Shown: positions 33,572 to 45,580 of the stretch, in pieces
How the letters are laid out: every line of letters starts with the position of its first letter
Numbering within the stretch: the first letter of the stretch is position 1
Source: Conchocele bisecta
Taxonomy: Eukaryota > Mollusca > Bivalvia > Lucinida > Thyasiridae
NCBI GenBank assembly: GCA_029237695.1
Contig: CM055268.1
Location: 49,618,418 to 49,682,417 of the forward strand
Direction of reading: 5' to 3'
DNA: 64,000 nucleotides
Notes under the pieces: model-generated
What the model saw: only the letters and a program-made list of their open reading frames with translations
Told to the model about the DNA's origin: nothing
The model's database searches: none
Position numbers and translations under genes: made by a program

Positions 33572-35295
33572 TGCATTGTTAGTTTGTAGTTCCCAAATGG
33601 GAATTTGTAGCGAATTACGTTCCGTTGGAATATGTATAATGATCCGGCCCGTCCATTTATTATAGCTTTAATTTCTTCATAAAATTTCCAAAACATACTC
33701 GCTAGTTGCATAAATGCATTGTATAGTATTTCTTACCAGTGTAGACCCAAAGCAGCCTGCCCATCCGTGCAATCTGAACATGGCCTACAACAGTCACACT
33801 GTTCACAGTTCGTCTTTAACATTGCAAATAGTGTAGGCCATGATGAGACTGCACGGACACTCTTGCTGACCTATGTATATGCTGTTCGCGAATGTATCCA
33901 TTTAATTAGACAATAAGCAATAAACTGCACTATGTTGCCAATTTGCACAATATGTGCAAACACTGTACTGAGTGACGAGTCTGCTGACATGGGTTAACAT
34001 TGCTTACGGCATAGTATAATATACACATTTCATTATGAATTATGGATATTCTAGAGCAAAGATGCTGCAATGACTAGATGCGATTATCAATATTGAGCTA
34101 ACGCACTGATCAGACTGTATGATAGAGAAAACTTGTCAGTACATACACTGGTCGCAGAAGTTATATTATCCAGAAGATAGATCATAACGTGCTCTTGTAC
34201 ATACATGTAAGTTGAGCTTGAACACACAACATATGGGATTATGGTTGCACATGTATATAGCAAATCGTCGCATTAACTAGCCAGCGTACATTCTACAGTG
34301 TATAAAATGTCATTAAATAATGGCGGCCACTTTGAATGTTTGTCCAGTTATATATCTTAACCAGGTTAAATATATGTATCAACTAGTATATAAATATATA
34401 CAATCTCAGAGCCAATATCAATATTTTTTGGAAACAAATGGCGGCCATCTTGAATTTCAGACATGTTGGATTCGTCAATCCGTATTCAATTTGATACTAT
34501 TATCTTACAAATATATGAACTCACTGTTGGCAGCTTAAAATTTCATAAGACGTGTATAGTTTGGTAGGTTCAGGTTTTAAATCTAAAAGTTTTAAATGAC
34601 GGCGGCCATCTTGGATTTCCGCCATTTTTAATTCAGTTGTAGTTTTATTTTTGTTAATTGTCATATAATATATATGATTAATAGATGTTTACAATTAATA
34701 ATTTGCCACAAATAAAAGGCATAACTAAATTGTGTCGTGTTGTTTGACATTTTAGCATTTTGTATAAAAAAAGAGATATTGGCGGCCATATTGGATTTTC
34801 TCCATTTTAAACGGTTTTCTTCAGACTAAGCCATACCAAAACCTCCAATATATGTATAACATATATTAATCTGTATGAAAATTGCATCCATTCATTTTCA
34901 ATCGCTTATATTTTTCTGCAGTAGTAACTAAATCATCAGCAAATGTTGAATTTCATGTAATAACGGCGACCATTTTGAATTTCCTCCACGTTGAATGATT
35001 TTGATGGAAACTTTATATTCAGCAGAACATGATTATACATCGTTTCCAGTTTAAAACATTTCAAAAAATCGAGTGTAAGAATACCTATGTTCATATGATT
35101 GATTTTAGAAATATTTGTGAAATTTTGGCGGCCATCTTGGATTTCGGCCATTTTGACAACATTCGCCGGCCTAAAATTTTATACACCGTCCATATTTGTT
35201 GATGGCAGATATCAAGCTACATGAAAATAACATCAAACCTTAAGGGTCAGCTCGGGTAGGGTAAAGTGAAAATTCATCGACTGGGGCTTGGGCTA

Positions 35296-35543
35296 TTAAC
35301 CCTTTCAACACCACAGGCCTGCATAGTGGTATTGGCAACAAGTGTAGATCCAGATGAGCCGGCTCGTGACGAGCCGTCTCACCAGGATCTACACATTTTT
35401 AAAGTAATTTTCATATTTTTAAGAACAAAAACACACCATTATCATAAATGGACTATAGTCTGAAAATTATGTTTCGATGATTGGATTGGTCGGAAAAATA
35501 ACATATCAAAATCCATTCCAGTTACTTAGGGGTGAAAGGGTTA
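35296..35543. mobile_element. F1 MITE copy c with F5 inserted at its end
   Basis: Starts TTAACCCTTTC at the exact edge of transposon A and has the CGGCTCGTGACGAGCCG stem. Its right end reads GGTGAAAGGGTTACAGTGGG: the final TTAA is interrupted at TA by an F5 element. Confidence 0.8.
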
Positions 35544-35765
35544 CAGTGGGGTCAGCGCGTAAGTGCACACACGAACGAACACGACAGGTTGGTTCCAACC
35601 TGTAGTGTTCGTAAGTGTGTGCACTTACACGAACACGAATGGCGAACAGCGCTCAGCTGTTTACAGTGGGGTCAGCGTGTAAGTGCACACACCAACGTAC
35701 ACGACAGGTTGGTTCCAACCTGTCGTGTTCGTTCGTGTGTGCACTTACACGCTGACGCCGCTGTT
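35541..35765. mobile_element. Two F5 palindromes in tandem
   Basis: 35541-35640 (one arm altered) and 35663-35765 (nearly perfect), separated by a short segment with GAATGGCGAACAGCGC, an F8 piece. Both carry CGAACACGACAGGTTGGTTC. Confidence 0.82.
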
Positions 35766-35860
35766 TACGCATTTCGCGTACATACAGCAAATTAACGATC
35801 TGGATCAGGATCCCCGCTGTTCGCCATTCCATCAATGAAACACCCGACAAGCAATATACA

Positions 35861-36060
35861 TTGGAACCTTTGTAAACCGGACAACAAGAAATTTTGATGG
35901 GTTTCTGGGCCATTTATCTCGGGTGATAAAGCCTGTTTGTGAACGTATAGCACACAACTATGACAAGGAATAATCAAATGCCTGATTTACAGTGGAACCT
36001 CGCTAAACCGGACACCCTGGTGACCTCCCAGGTTGTCCGGGTTAGCGAGGTCCCACTGTA
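35861..36060. mobile_element. F4 MITE, long copy
   Basis: Left end TTGGAACCTTTGTAAACCGG, right palindrome CAGTGGAACCTCGCTAAACC with its inverse ending CCCACTGTA. Same layout as 10161-10372. F8 ends lie on both sides (35815-35860, 36085-36140). Confidence 0.75.
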
Positions 36061-36192
36061 GCTCGTTTTCAGGTCACACGAGTGAGCTATTGGAGGAGCT
36101 ACATTCGCCACAAACCCCATACACCCCCGTATTTCAGTCACAAGCAAGCACACGTATGAGGTGAGACTCATTCACAGATAACTCGTTGAAAC

Positions 36193-36897
36193 CACAGGTG
36201 GAAGACTCGGACATGTGACACTAACAAAAAGCCCATTACCAAAAATCCATTAACCCACCCACTTGGTCTCATACAGTACTATCTTCTATTATATATATCT
36301 TCCATTAAAGGTACATGCCCACTCAGTAGGCACGAAATGTTCTTTATAGGAATTAAATAAGTGTATAATTGTGTCACTATTCAACCAGTTCCAAAAATTA
36401 CGAGTGCCCGCTATACAGATATAATCATTTAGTAATGTTTATTTTACTGATAGTGACGCGCGGTGGTATCAGGCTATTTTCATATGCAAATGAAGCAGGA
36501 TAGTTTTTAATTATTTATACTAATTAAATGCATCTCCTGAAAAAATAATATTTTCGACAGAATATAAAGTATGATCATTACACATCAAACAATAAATACA
36601 GATAATAAATAGTAATGTTCGTTAACATTTTAAGGAAACAAGGTTATCGCCCCTGATATCAGTGTGGAAATTTTCATCTGATATAAAATGTATAATAATG
36701 CCAATCAGTACGTGGGGTAATGGTGAATGAATGTTTATTTTGCCAGAAAATGTCTCAGATGATGTATTTGATATAAAGAACATGTTGTGCCTACTGAGTG
36801 GGTATGTACCTTTAACGTAATGTACAGTACGATACCAGGTGGGTGGGGTAATGGGATTTATTTCAATAGGCATTTTGTTTTCCACCTGTGATTGGAA
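36193..36897. mobile_element. F15 element with nested F10
   Basis: Ends CACAGGTGGAAGACTCGGAC and the inverse TTTTCCACCTGTGATTGG; sub-ends CCCATTACC / GGTAATGGG. F10 (36305-36825, TTAAAGGTACATGCCCACTC to GTGGGTATGTACCTTTAA) sits inside. The family recurs at 57800-58222. Confidence 0.75.
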
Positions 36898-37102
36898 CGT
36901 GCGTACATGCTGAATTAATGTCAACTAGTACGTGTATGTACATGCATGCACTTTGCACTAGAACATTGATGAGTAACTATTATATGAATAAGTGCTGACT
37001 GCTAAATGCCGTTTTAAAATTACACTTTATAAGTTTTCATCATCTATGTTGAATGATAAACACAAACTACTCATTATTGTATTAATTGTCAAAATCGTAT
37101 AC

Positions 37103-37503
37103 TGCGACCAGTGCAGATCCAAATCAGCCGGTGCATGCGCACCGTCTGATCAGGATCTCCACTGGTTACCATTGCATCAACGAAACAGCCTTCATGCTTC
37201 TAACAAGCAATATAGATCGTTAGCAGGCTACAGTAGAGTGGTATTTGATCGTGAGCTATATTGACCCTTAGACTGCTGAGCACGAAAATTGTCGTCTGCT
37301 GATGCTTTATATTTTGCCTTCTTTCTCAATAAAGACATGGTTTGACAGCACTTTAGAATCATTTCCCTAAACTGCTGTAAAACTATGTTTTTGATGAGAA
37401 AAATCGAAAATAAAAAATAAACAGCAGACGACAACATTTAATGCAGCAGTGTAAGGGTTAATCACACATCCCACAAGCCCCATTTCTCCAGTCGCAGTCA
37501 CAT
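37103..37503. mobile_element. F8 repeat with nested F2 copy
   Basis: F8 sequence (CAGTGCAGATCCAAATCAGC to CCATTTCTCCAGTCGCAGTC) is split by an F2 MITE at about 37259-37461 ending GTAAGGGTTAA. F2 is therefore younger than this F8 copy. Confidence 0.75.
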
Positions 37504-37542
37504 ATCGAAAACATACGCGCCTGAATGCTATAAGGACAGCTG

Positions 37543-37697
37543 GGGGCCGTATCACTAATTAACAATGTTTTCTTGTACACTTATTGGATTTACATGTATT
37601 GATCATAGGCTGTAAATCCATCAATTGAAATTTCGAGACGATCCTAAATTTGCACTTACGAATATTTTAGTCGTGCGATTGTTAATTAAACGGGCCC
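37543..37697. mobile_element. F3 MITE, shortened
   Basis: GGGGGCCGTATCACTAATTA at the left, TTAATTAAACGGGCCCG at the right. The sequence after it (GTGGTCCCTGGTGACTGATGGC) repeats that after the F3 copy at 23331-23520, so the two sites share a larger duplicated block. Confidence 0.68.
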
Positions 37698-37849
37698 GTG
37701 GTCCCTGGTGACTGATGGCGCGGTGAAAACAGTTGTTAATTCAAAGAACGCTACTGGTTTTTGATGCGTTCGTACGAAGCCACTTTTTCGGGGCCAGCCT
37801 GAATTTTCGTGGATATGACTGGAGTTACGAGACTTATGGGATCTATGAC

Positions 37850-38100
37850 CTGTAGCCGATTTCATCAAAATTGCAAAGTACAATGTATGCTTTTCTAGCA
37901 AAGTATACTTTGAGGGAGTAATCATTTATTTTTCCTGAAATGCATTATTTCATATAAAACTAACAACTGCATATATTTGATGATTAAAAGTATTCATAAT
38001 TATTATACTGAATTTATTACATGTAAATGAGGCAAATGCAAATGGCTGTGATAATGTAATAAATTCAGTATAATAAAAAATTAATAAATTTATCATAAAA
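37850..38100. mobile_element. F11 element, partial
   Basis: GTAGCCGATTTCATCAAAAT, AGCAAAGTATACTTTGAGGG and the TTACA-AAATGGCTGTGATAA region. The right third is missing compared with 55217-55516. Confidence 0.7.
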
Positions 38101-38144
38101 TTTAAAACATAGTTCGTGTGTGCACTTACACGCTAACCCCACAG

Positions 38145-38337
38145 TAAGTAACTGGAATGGATTTTGATATGTGAATTTTGCAACTAATCCAACAATTACA
38201 AAATGGTTTTCAGACTCGGCCATTTATGGAACGGGTGTGTTTTTGTTCTCAAAAATATGAAAATTACTTTCAAAAAGTGTAGACCCTGATGAGACGGCTC
38301 GTTACTATATAGCGGGCATTCGGGTTCAAATGGTTAA
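38145..38337. mobile_element. F1 MITE copy d, left end lost
   Basis: GTAACTGGAATGGATTTTGA, GTGTAGACCCTGATGAGACG, CATTCGGGTTCAAATGGTTA. The left TTAACCC has been replaced by an F5 fragment at 38109-38143. Confidence 0.6.
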
Positions 38338-39608
38338 CACGAAATAGGGAAACAAGATGAAACAATGTAGATGCAAGTTCAGACGTTAGATGTATGCGAA
38401 ACAAGGCATAGTTCCTAGACACATATTGTGGTTAATATTGTCAAAATGTGAGAAGATGTTAAAAAGAAATAGAGAAAAAAAGACGAACGCATTTAAGAAT
38501 ATGTATTTGCCTTTTCAAACAATGTGAATATACGTCGTTAGTGACATTGGGTGTTCAGACGTACGGTGTACAGTGGGGTCAGGGTTCGTGTGTGCACTTA
38601 CACGCTGACCCCACTGTATATGAAGCACATCACTATTGTGTTAAAAAGTGTTACTAACGTGTGTACTGTCATTTCGGCTAATTCTGGGCATCGGCTAATG
38701 CGCAATTCACATCAAATTTATCCATGGGTACATGATTATAAACTATTAGCCTGGTAGCGGGAGGCCGATTTTTGGCCTAACCCAAAATGCTCTGGTATAG
38801 TTTTTTTTATTGTTGATTATTCATCACTGGGTATTTGGTGAATGAAATCCACTGCGATGTGGTGAGCATTTTTTTTGGCGGCAATTTTTCCAAATGGCCG
38901 CTATCCAAAATAGCTTTTGTCAATATCTCGGTCTGGGGGACTCGTAGTCATAATTTTGGTGTCTATACCTAGGTTTTCAGGGTCAGTGAACATGATAAGA
39001 ACATCAATAATAACATTGGGTGATGTAGTTAAGTCAGCCATCTTGAATTCCAAAATTGCTTTTTTCAATATCTCGGTCTGGGGGACTCATAGAGCAGGGT
39101 TCAAGCTATATGCTCTGGGTGGTACAATGGCCGGCAATGGGGACAGTACAAGATTACCTGAATCTGTTCCGAGGGCACATCCAAACTCGCTTGAAGATCA
39201 GTGATGTCTACCTCGTTTTCGATCGGTATGTATAATACAGCGGCATAATTGTATACGGGCACAATATATTCACTCCTGGGAGTCGCTGAATACCACACCC
39301 AGGAAGAAGATATTGCGCCGAGCTGTTAATTTGTGTCACATACATGGCCAGTAAATACACCTACTACAGTTATCAGTATTCACAAATTCCCTGCATCTTG
39401 GTCTATAACACTTATTTAACTACACTGCCAAATGAAAACAGTACAGTGGTGCATATTTATTTCGAATGCCAGCATCTAATATGAGTACATGTATGTTAAT
39501 TTAATCATGCTAGCTGTGTTCAGGAATTTGAATGGAGTAACATAGACTTTGTCGTCCTGTTTTTCTGATCTCATGATTAGTCCGCCATATACATGTATAT
39601 CCATGCAT

Positions 39609-40690
39609 AGAGAAAAATCGGAAGGGACAAAGGGGCCAGCATTGCGCACTAGTTCTCGTCTGCCCGCACAGAAAGTGATATTGACTGCCACTACCAACAA
39701 ATCCCAACTAATTGATCTCATCTGTGAAGATCTCATAGCACACAAGGACGGACGACTTCACACTACATAAGTTAGTTCTACCCAGCAACGACCCAGTGCC
39801 AGTCGAGATAAACAATGGACTAGTTATCAAACGAAACGATATGATCACTACACGCGAAGAAGCTGATACCATTGTAGTACAACACGTGTCCAGTGTGGGG
39901 GCCAAATCAGCTTTAGTAATTGCTGATGACACGGACATATTTGTATTGTTGTTACATTTCTGCTACAAAGGTGACCTTCCAAGCCAAGTAAAGATGGTTT
40001 CTCCGTCGCACGGTCGAGCAGTTATTGACATTAATGAAACAGTGGAAAAGCACAGAAACATTTTTCCAGATATATTAGCTGCTCATGGTCTCACTGGATG
40101 TGACACAGTGGCCTCGTACTATGGGATTGGCAAAGGCGTGGCTCTGAAAGTCTCAAAATCCAGGTCGTATTAACTTAGCTACATTGGTGACAATGATATA
40201 CCTCTATTAGACGCAAAAGCTCAAGCCACGCCATTTATGTTGGCCTGCTATGGTCAGACTCGATGTAAATCCCATATGGAAGCCCAACACAAAGTATGGA
40301 CTTCAACAGTAAGCCGGAGTGTCGAGTGTGCACCAAAACTTGCCTCTCTACCCCCGACAGACGAAGAATTCAGAGAGAATGCCAGAGCCCACATGCAAGT
40401 TGCAGTATGGAGCAGTTCCTTAGAGCCAGATCCACCAGCTTTAGATCCAGCTGTATATGGATGATCCAGAGAAACAACACACAACTCACTCACCCCTACC
40501 ATTGGCACATGTGGAGCTGTTGAAGCTGATACAATGTTCTTGTGCCAGTCACATTCCATGCAAAACTCAAAAATGGGGATGCCAAAATTCGAACTTGTCG
40601 TCCACTGTTTTCTGTGCTTGCCAAGGGGGACAGATGTGTTTAAATGAGAGAACAAAACAGGTCCAAGATGCAGATGATGATGAGGACTAA
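39609..40690 (+). pseudogene. Transposon B XPG/FEN-like nuclease and Cys tail, frame-broken
   Basis: Pieces read REKSEGTKGPALR, then in another frame TTREEADTIVVQHV, IADDTDIFVLLLH, HGLTGCDTVASYYGIGKG, then MQVAVWSSSLEPDPPALDP, then in a third frame CSCASHIPCKTQKWGC and CACQGGQMCLNE. The order EEAD - DDTD - GCD - GIGK matches XPG/FEN nucleases and the transposon C gene. Damage: a frame change near 39765, a TAA at 40171-40173 and a frame change near 40460. The tail Cys pattern differs from that of C, so B belongs to another subfamily. Confidence 0.75.
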
Positions 40691-40889
40691 CTAACTATTA
40701 AGTACATTAAGTACATTAAGTTCTAAGTTGAACGAGTTGATACTGTGGCTATTACCACCATCATCAGTCATGTTTTCGGATATCCCATTGTGTCTTGTAT
40801 GTCATAGTTAGCCATCTGTATACGTTCCAATATAACTGAACATACAATGTTCTACATTATCTGAGTTACGTGCCTATTTACTTTGACAT

Positions 40890-41600
40890 TGTGTAATACA
40901 ACATGAATCACTTGGCCTTTTTGAGTGATTATTAGTCATATATAATGTGCATTGTGTAATAATATTGTACCATTGAGATGTATTGCTTAGTTACTAGTCA
41001 TACGGGTGTGTAATAATCAGCCACCATTGAGATGGATTGAGTGATTTCTAGTCATATATTATATATGTGTATTGTGTAATAATCGGGCCACCATTTAGAT
41101 GTATCATGTGATTAATAGTCATATATATATATGCATTGTGCAATAATGAGCCACTATTGAGATGTATTGAGTGATTTCTGGTCATATATATGTGCATTGT
41201 GTAATAATCAGCCACCATTGAGATGTATTGAGTGATTTCTAGTCATATGTGCATTGTGTAATAATCAGCCTCCTGATTGAGATGTATTGAGTGATTTATG
41301 GTCATATATGTGTGTTGTGTAATAATCAGTCACCATTTAGATGTATTGAGTTATTTCTGGTCATATAGTGTTGTGTAATAATCAGCCACCATTGATATGC
41401 ATTGAGTGATTTCTGGTCATATATATGTGTGTTGTGTAATAATCAGCCACCATTGATATGTACTGGGTGATTTATAGTCATATACATATGTGCATTGTAT
41501 AATAATCAGCCACCATTGAGCTGTATTGAGTGATTTCTAGTCATATATTTAGTGCATTGTGTAATAATCAGCCACTATTCAGATGTATTGAATGGTTACT
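40890..41600. repeat. ~60-bp tandem array in transposon B
   Basis: About eleven imperfect units of GTGTAATAATCAGCCACCAT, TGAGATGTATTGAGTGATTT and CTAGTCATATATATGTGCAT. The array lies between the nuclease remnant and the right arm. Confidence 0.88.
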
Positions 41601-42239
41601 AGTCAATTATGCCTCCACGATTCCCCCAGACCGAGAAATTGACAAAAAACAGTTTGGATGGCGGCCATTTTGAAATTCATGATGGCTGCCTTAACTACAT
41701 CACCCAATGTTATTATCGATGCTCTTATCATGTTCACTGACCCCGAAAACACCAAATGTATGCATCTATGAGTCCCCCCAGACCAATATATTGACAAAAC
41801 AAGTTTGAATGGCGCCCATTTTGAAATTCAAGATGGCTGCCTCAACTAAATCACCCAATGTTATTATTGATGTTCTTATCATGTTCCCTGACCCTGAAAA
41901 CCTAGGTATAGACACCAAAAGTATGCCTCTACGAGTCCCCCAAACCGAGATATTGACAAAAGCTATTTTGAATGGCGGCCATTTTGAAAAATGGTCGCCA
42001 AAGAAAATGCTCAAGGGTGAGAATCCACATCGCAGTGGATTTGATTCACCAAATTCCCACTGTTGAATAATCAACAATAAAAAAAAACTATACCAGACAA
42101 AAAGGGGTTACCCACTCCCGCTGCCAGACTATATGTGGGTTTTGGAATAAACAAGTTGATTATTTGCTACACTGTGGCACAATTTTATCACATTCCGATA
42201 GTTTGGTAAAATTTAACTCTAGTCTCTGTGGCTGTTGAG

Positions 42240-42530
42240 AGATTGTGGCGAAAAATAAGCGCCTGAATTATAGACATACAACAACAGCAACAACAACAAC
42301 AAAATTTTGTCTGCATCATGAAAAACTCTAAAGATAAAAGCCAACGGAAGTTGGACTCCTACTTTGTACCCGGGTAAATGATATTTTCATATGTGTACAT
42401 ATTCATCCCCCACCCAAAAAAAACACATCTACAGCCCCCACCCCGCTCCCTGGCCAGTTTAAATTCATGTCGTGTTTGGACCCCACCACCTAGACACGAC
42501 ACGCGGCAATTCCACTACGATTCAACAACC
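42240..42530 (+). other. Orphan Academ-like leader exon with PIP-box-like peptide
   Basis: Resembles the leader regions of A and C: AATTATAGACATACAACAAC, a CAA run, then an ATG (42318) opening MKNSKDKSQRKLDSYFVPG and a GTAAAT donor at 42374, followed by a C-rich stretch (CCCCCACCC). QRKLDSYF fits a PCNA-interacting motif (Q..[LIM]..[FY][FY]). There are no arms around it. It lies between B and C. Confidence 0.5.
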
Positions 42531-42578
42531 AAAATAAATATGGTCCTAAAATCAGAGTTTAAGCATCAGCAATACGAC

Positions 42579-42960
42579 AAACTTGCGTCTCAGACAACTC
42601 CTATCACGATTCGTGATAAGAGTTGTATGAGACGCAAGTTCGGGTCGATTTCCTTGGAGGAGTGTTGAAAGTCATTTTCTACGATTTATCTAAGATTTAC
42701 AGATATTTTTCTTACGGAAATTCGGTGGTGCGATTGTGGAAATTATAGCTCTAAAATACATTAGAACGTCGGAAATTGCACATAGAAATCAAAAAAATTC
42801 CGGGGGAGGACCCCCATAACCCCCGTCTAATGAGAGTGGACACCCCTCTCGTGCACTCCCCGTCTCCAGCCTTCGGCTGTCGGCGTCTACCGTTGGTAGA
42901 CGAACCCCGCTGGAAAATTCCTGGCGACGCCTATGGTAATGCCATATAAATTTATTAGGA
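42579..42960. repeat. Hairpin and GC-rich repeat end
   Basis: 42583-42641 is a near-perfect hairpin, ACTTGCGTCTCAGACAACTC with its inverse. 42790-42950 has TTCCGGGGGAGGACCCCCAT, a CGTCTACCGTTGGTAGACG hairpin and a CCTGGCGACGCC end, resembling a DNA-transposon terminus; no partner end found. Confidence 0.4.
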
Positions 42961-44179
42961 AAGCCTTACATAAAGGTGCGCAGAATTAGCCGACACCATT
43001 GTACTACCTTACTAACGTACTGACGTGCATATCGCTATATCCCCGCTAGCGATAAGATACTAATATATTAGTGGGGCTGCTATGTGCACAACTATGCTAG
43101 AATACTGCACTTTTGGAAGAGTCTGCCAATTTTTGTGTATATGTTAAAAAATATGTGTGGAACATTTTCAGAAGGGTGGGCAAAAAAAATATCCTCCAGA
43201 ATGACCTCATTTGCATAAATCCAAGATGGCCGCCGTCAGAAATGACCCCTAGACTAAAACTGGCAGATCTCTGCATATACTTGGCAGAAACAAATATTCT
43301 TGGAGTCAATAGTTATAGTTCTTTGAGTGGGCAATCAAATTAAATTATATTCATGACCCTCAGAGGTCAACTTGACCGGTCAATGTCAAGGTCATATACC
43401 AAAATCACTATTTTCAGTTTTTTTTGTAATTTCTTTGCATATCACTGCTTCTAAATAATATATTAAGATAATATTAGGATCTAGTATGATATTTGTATGT
43501 GTGACCAATCGATTGGGCTTAGTTGCAGGTACCTCGGAGTTCAACTTCACTTCGCGGCCCAGTGTCAAGGTCAAATGCTAAAATCACAATTTCAGCCATT
43601 AAACCAGTTTTGTTCTCTCACAAATTGTTGCTTCTATATTGCTCTAGAGTACTATAATCAATCAATTAAAGTTTGTTTCAGGACATACCCCCTCTCCTTC
43701 CTCTGCTTTGGGTTGTCAAGTTCACGGGTCATTGTCAATGACAAATGGTGAAACAACCAACACAATGACAATACTACATTTGCTTGCACCCTTGTCAAAT
43801 CATGTTTTTGTGCGAGAATGTTTCAGGGAAACTCCGTATCGAACGATGAATAATCAGGGTTCCAGGAAAAGTCACTGGATGAAACTCTGATATCTTCACC
43901 TTCAACCAGCGAAAAGTTTGAGCCGAAAAGTCAGCGGCTGAATTATAGACATACAACAACACAACAACACAACAACAACAACAACAACAACAGGAAAGTT
44001 AACTTGGCGGCTGATTTTGATTGTGAATTTCATCATTTAGTTCACCATTATATGTCGGAAACATGTAGGTAAGTTTGTCAAATGAAACTAGTATATAACC
44101 ACAGTACCAGTAAGATGTGGACTAATGTAGATGGAGAATAGCATTAAATATCCACCCACCTCTTTTCGAATCTGATACA

Positions 44180-44850
44180 CTCTCCCCACCCACCACACTT
44201 TACACGGGTCAAGTTAAAGGATCAGAAATAAAATTGAAATGGCTCCGCCTAAAGACCACCCCTGGCCAATTTTTTTTTAGGTTTGTACTTGGCCATTTTT
44301 AGCTGGGGCAGCAGACGGGGTCCTAAATTATTTAGAACAACCTCCCCCACCCGCCACACATTACATGGGCCAAGTTAAAGTAAGAAAAAAAATTGAAATG
44401 GCTCCGCCGAAAGACCACCCATAGCCAATTTTTTTTTAGGTTTGTACTTAGCCATTTTTAGCTGGGGCAGCAGACGGGGTCCTAAATTATTTAGACAACC
44501 CTCCCCCACCCGCCACACATTACATGGGCCAAGTTAAAGTCAGAAAAAGAATTGAAATGGCTCCGCCCAAAGACCACCCATGGGCAATTTTTCTTTAGGT
44601 TTGTACTTAGCCATTTTAGCTGGGGCAGCAGACGGGGTCCTAAATTATTTAGAACGACCCTCCCCCACCCGCCACACATTACATGAGCCAAGTGAAAGTC
44701 AGAAACAAATTTGAAATGGCTCCGCCCAAAGACCACCCATGGCCAATTTTTTTTTAGGTTTGGACTTAGCCATTTTAGCCGGGGCAGCCGACGGGGTCCT
44801 AAATTATATAATTAATTAGTATACACCCCCACCCACCACAAGTTAAAGGG
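44180..44850. repeat. 159-bp tandem array in transposon C
   Basis: GGCTCCGCC recurs at 44241, 44400, 44559 and 44718, an exact 159-bp period, with a partial fifth unit near 44860. Each unit has GCAGCAGACGGGGTCCTAAA and CCTCCCCCACCCGCCACAC. It lies in the putative intron between leader donor and coding exon. Confidence 0.92.
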
Positions 44851-45190
44851 TCAGAAAAAAATGAAATAGCTCCGTATAGTATGCGCTATTCGCCGTACGG
44901 TGTCTCCTGACCACGTGCCAGATAATGAATGTGACAGCTGATCAGAATATTGTAAATCCAGAACTAAATATCTGACTCATCTCTTATTGGGAAAATAATC
45001 ATTGTTCATTTTCAAATGAAGTTGTAGAAACTTGTATTTACTTGCAACTGACCGTGTAATTTTACGATTTTACCAACCATAAAATATCGCCTTTGTCTTC
45101 TGCATTCAGGACGATGCACAGCAGACGACCACTTCTAGATGAACAACCCGGAAAATACTTCATTCCTTCGAGACCAATCCTAAATTCAGA

Positions 45191-45580
45191 ATGGACTGGT
45201 CGAAATGCATACTGTGCCGAGATGATATTGGTGATAACTTGCGCTGCCCAGCAAATAACAACAACACTGCGAATATACAAAAAGACTATGCTGCGTTTGC
45301 AGACAATCTTCAAAGTTACATTGACGTCGCTCCGTTGCCATTTGACAGTGAAAGTATAGACATTCTTGACAAAGGAGATGGTGTGCCCCTGACTTTATGG
45401 GAACATAGTGCCAAGTGGCATTCATCATGCAAAGCCAAAATTAAGAAATCTGAAATAGACAAACTACACGTTAAGACCACAAAGAAGCGTCTTGCCTCCA
45501 CTCCATTAGCATGTAATGCCCCAGCGCCTAAATATACACGAAGTAACTGTGAACCATTGCTTTTTGAATTGTACAACTGA
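45191..45580 (+). CDS. Transposon C ORF1: N-terminal zinc-finger-like module
   Basis: Starts MDWSKCILCRDDIGDN and contains ADNLQSYIDVAPLPFD, GVPLTLWEHSAKWHSSCKAK and KSEIDKLHV. The CxxC and later WHxxC spacing suggests a zinc-binding module. A splice acceptor (TTCTGCATTCAG, 45109) lies 81 bp before the ATG. The frame ends at 45578-45580, but the protein appears to continue in the next frame (NHCFLNCTTETSNDN), so ORF1 and ORF2 look like one gene separated by a +1 frame change near 45545-45580. No frameshift signal is obvious; a one-base insertion in this copy is simplest. Confidence 0.75.
   Translation: MDWSKCILCRDDIGDNLRCPANNNNTANIQKDYAAFADNLQSYIDVAPLPFDSESIDILDKGDGVPLTLWEHSAKWHSSCKAKIKKSEIDKLHVKTTKKRLASTPLACNAPAPKYTRSNCEPLLFELYN

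Larger units (their letters stand above)
30921..35295 (+). mobile_element. Academ-like DNA transposon A, internally deleted
   Basis: Starts TAGCCTAAACCCCAC and ends in the inverse GGGGCTTGGGCTA; flanked by TTA at 30918-30920 and 35296-35298. Both arms share CTTAAGGTTTGATGT, GACGGTGTATAA and CCAAGATGGCCGCC, the last recurring every 165-215 bp (left 31086, 31254, 31437, 31651; inverse in the right arm near 34438, 34603, 34771 and 35127). The left arm is followed by GTCAGCGGCTG, a CAA-rich leader ending at a GTAAGT donor (32332-32337), and a C-rich repeat. The interior encodes a transposase C-terminal remnant and a Cys-rich tail but no nuclease. The right TTA lies in the TTAA end of an F1 MITE, so A probably inserted there. 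Confidence 0.85.
38747..42131 (+). mobile_element. Academ-like DNA transposon B, internally deleted
   Basis: Starts TAGCCTGGTAGCGGGAG and ends in the inverse CTCCCGCTGCCAGACTA; flanked by TAT at 38744-38746 and 42132-42134. The arms (about 38747-39110 and 41610-42131) share TATTGTTGATTATTCA, CCACTGCGATGTGG, GTCAATATCTCGGTCTGGGG and GTGTCTATACCTAGG. They repeat a unit of about 170 bp, also found extra times in the right arm. Between them are a degenerate nuclease-tail gene (39609-40690) and an array of 60-bp repeats. The transposase part is absent. Confidence 0.88.

Noticed and set aside
40890..41600. CRISPR-like array
   Set aside because: Directly adjacent degenerate 60-bp units without unique spacers, in a eukaryotic transposon.
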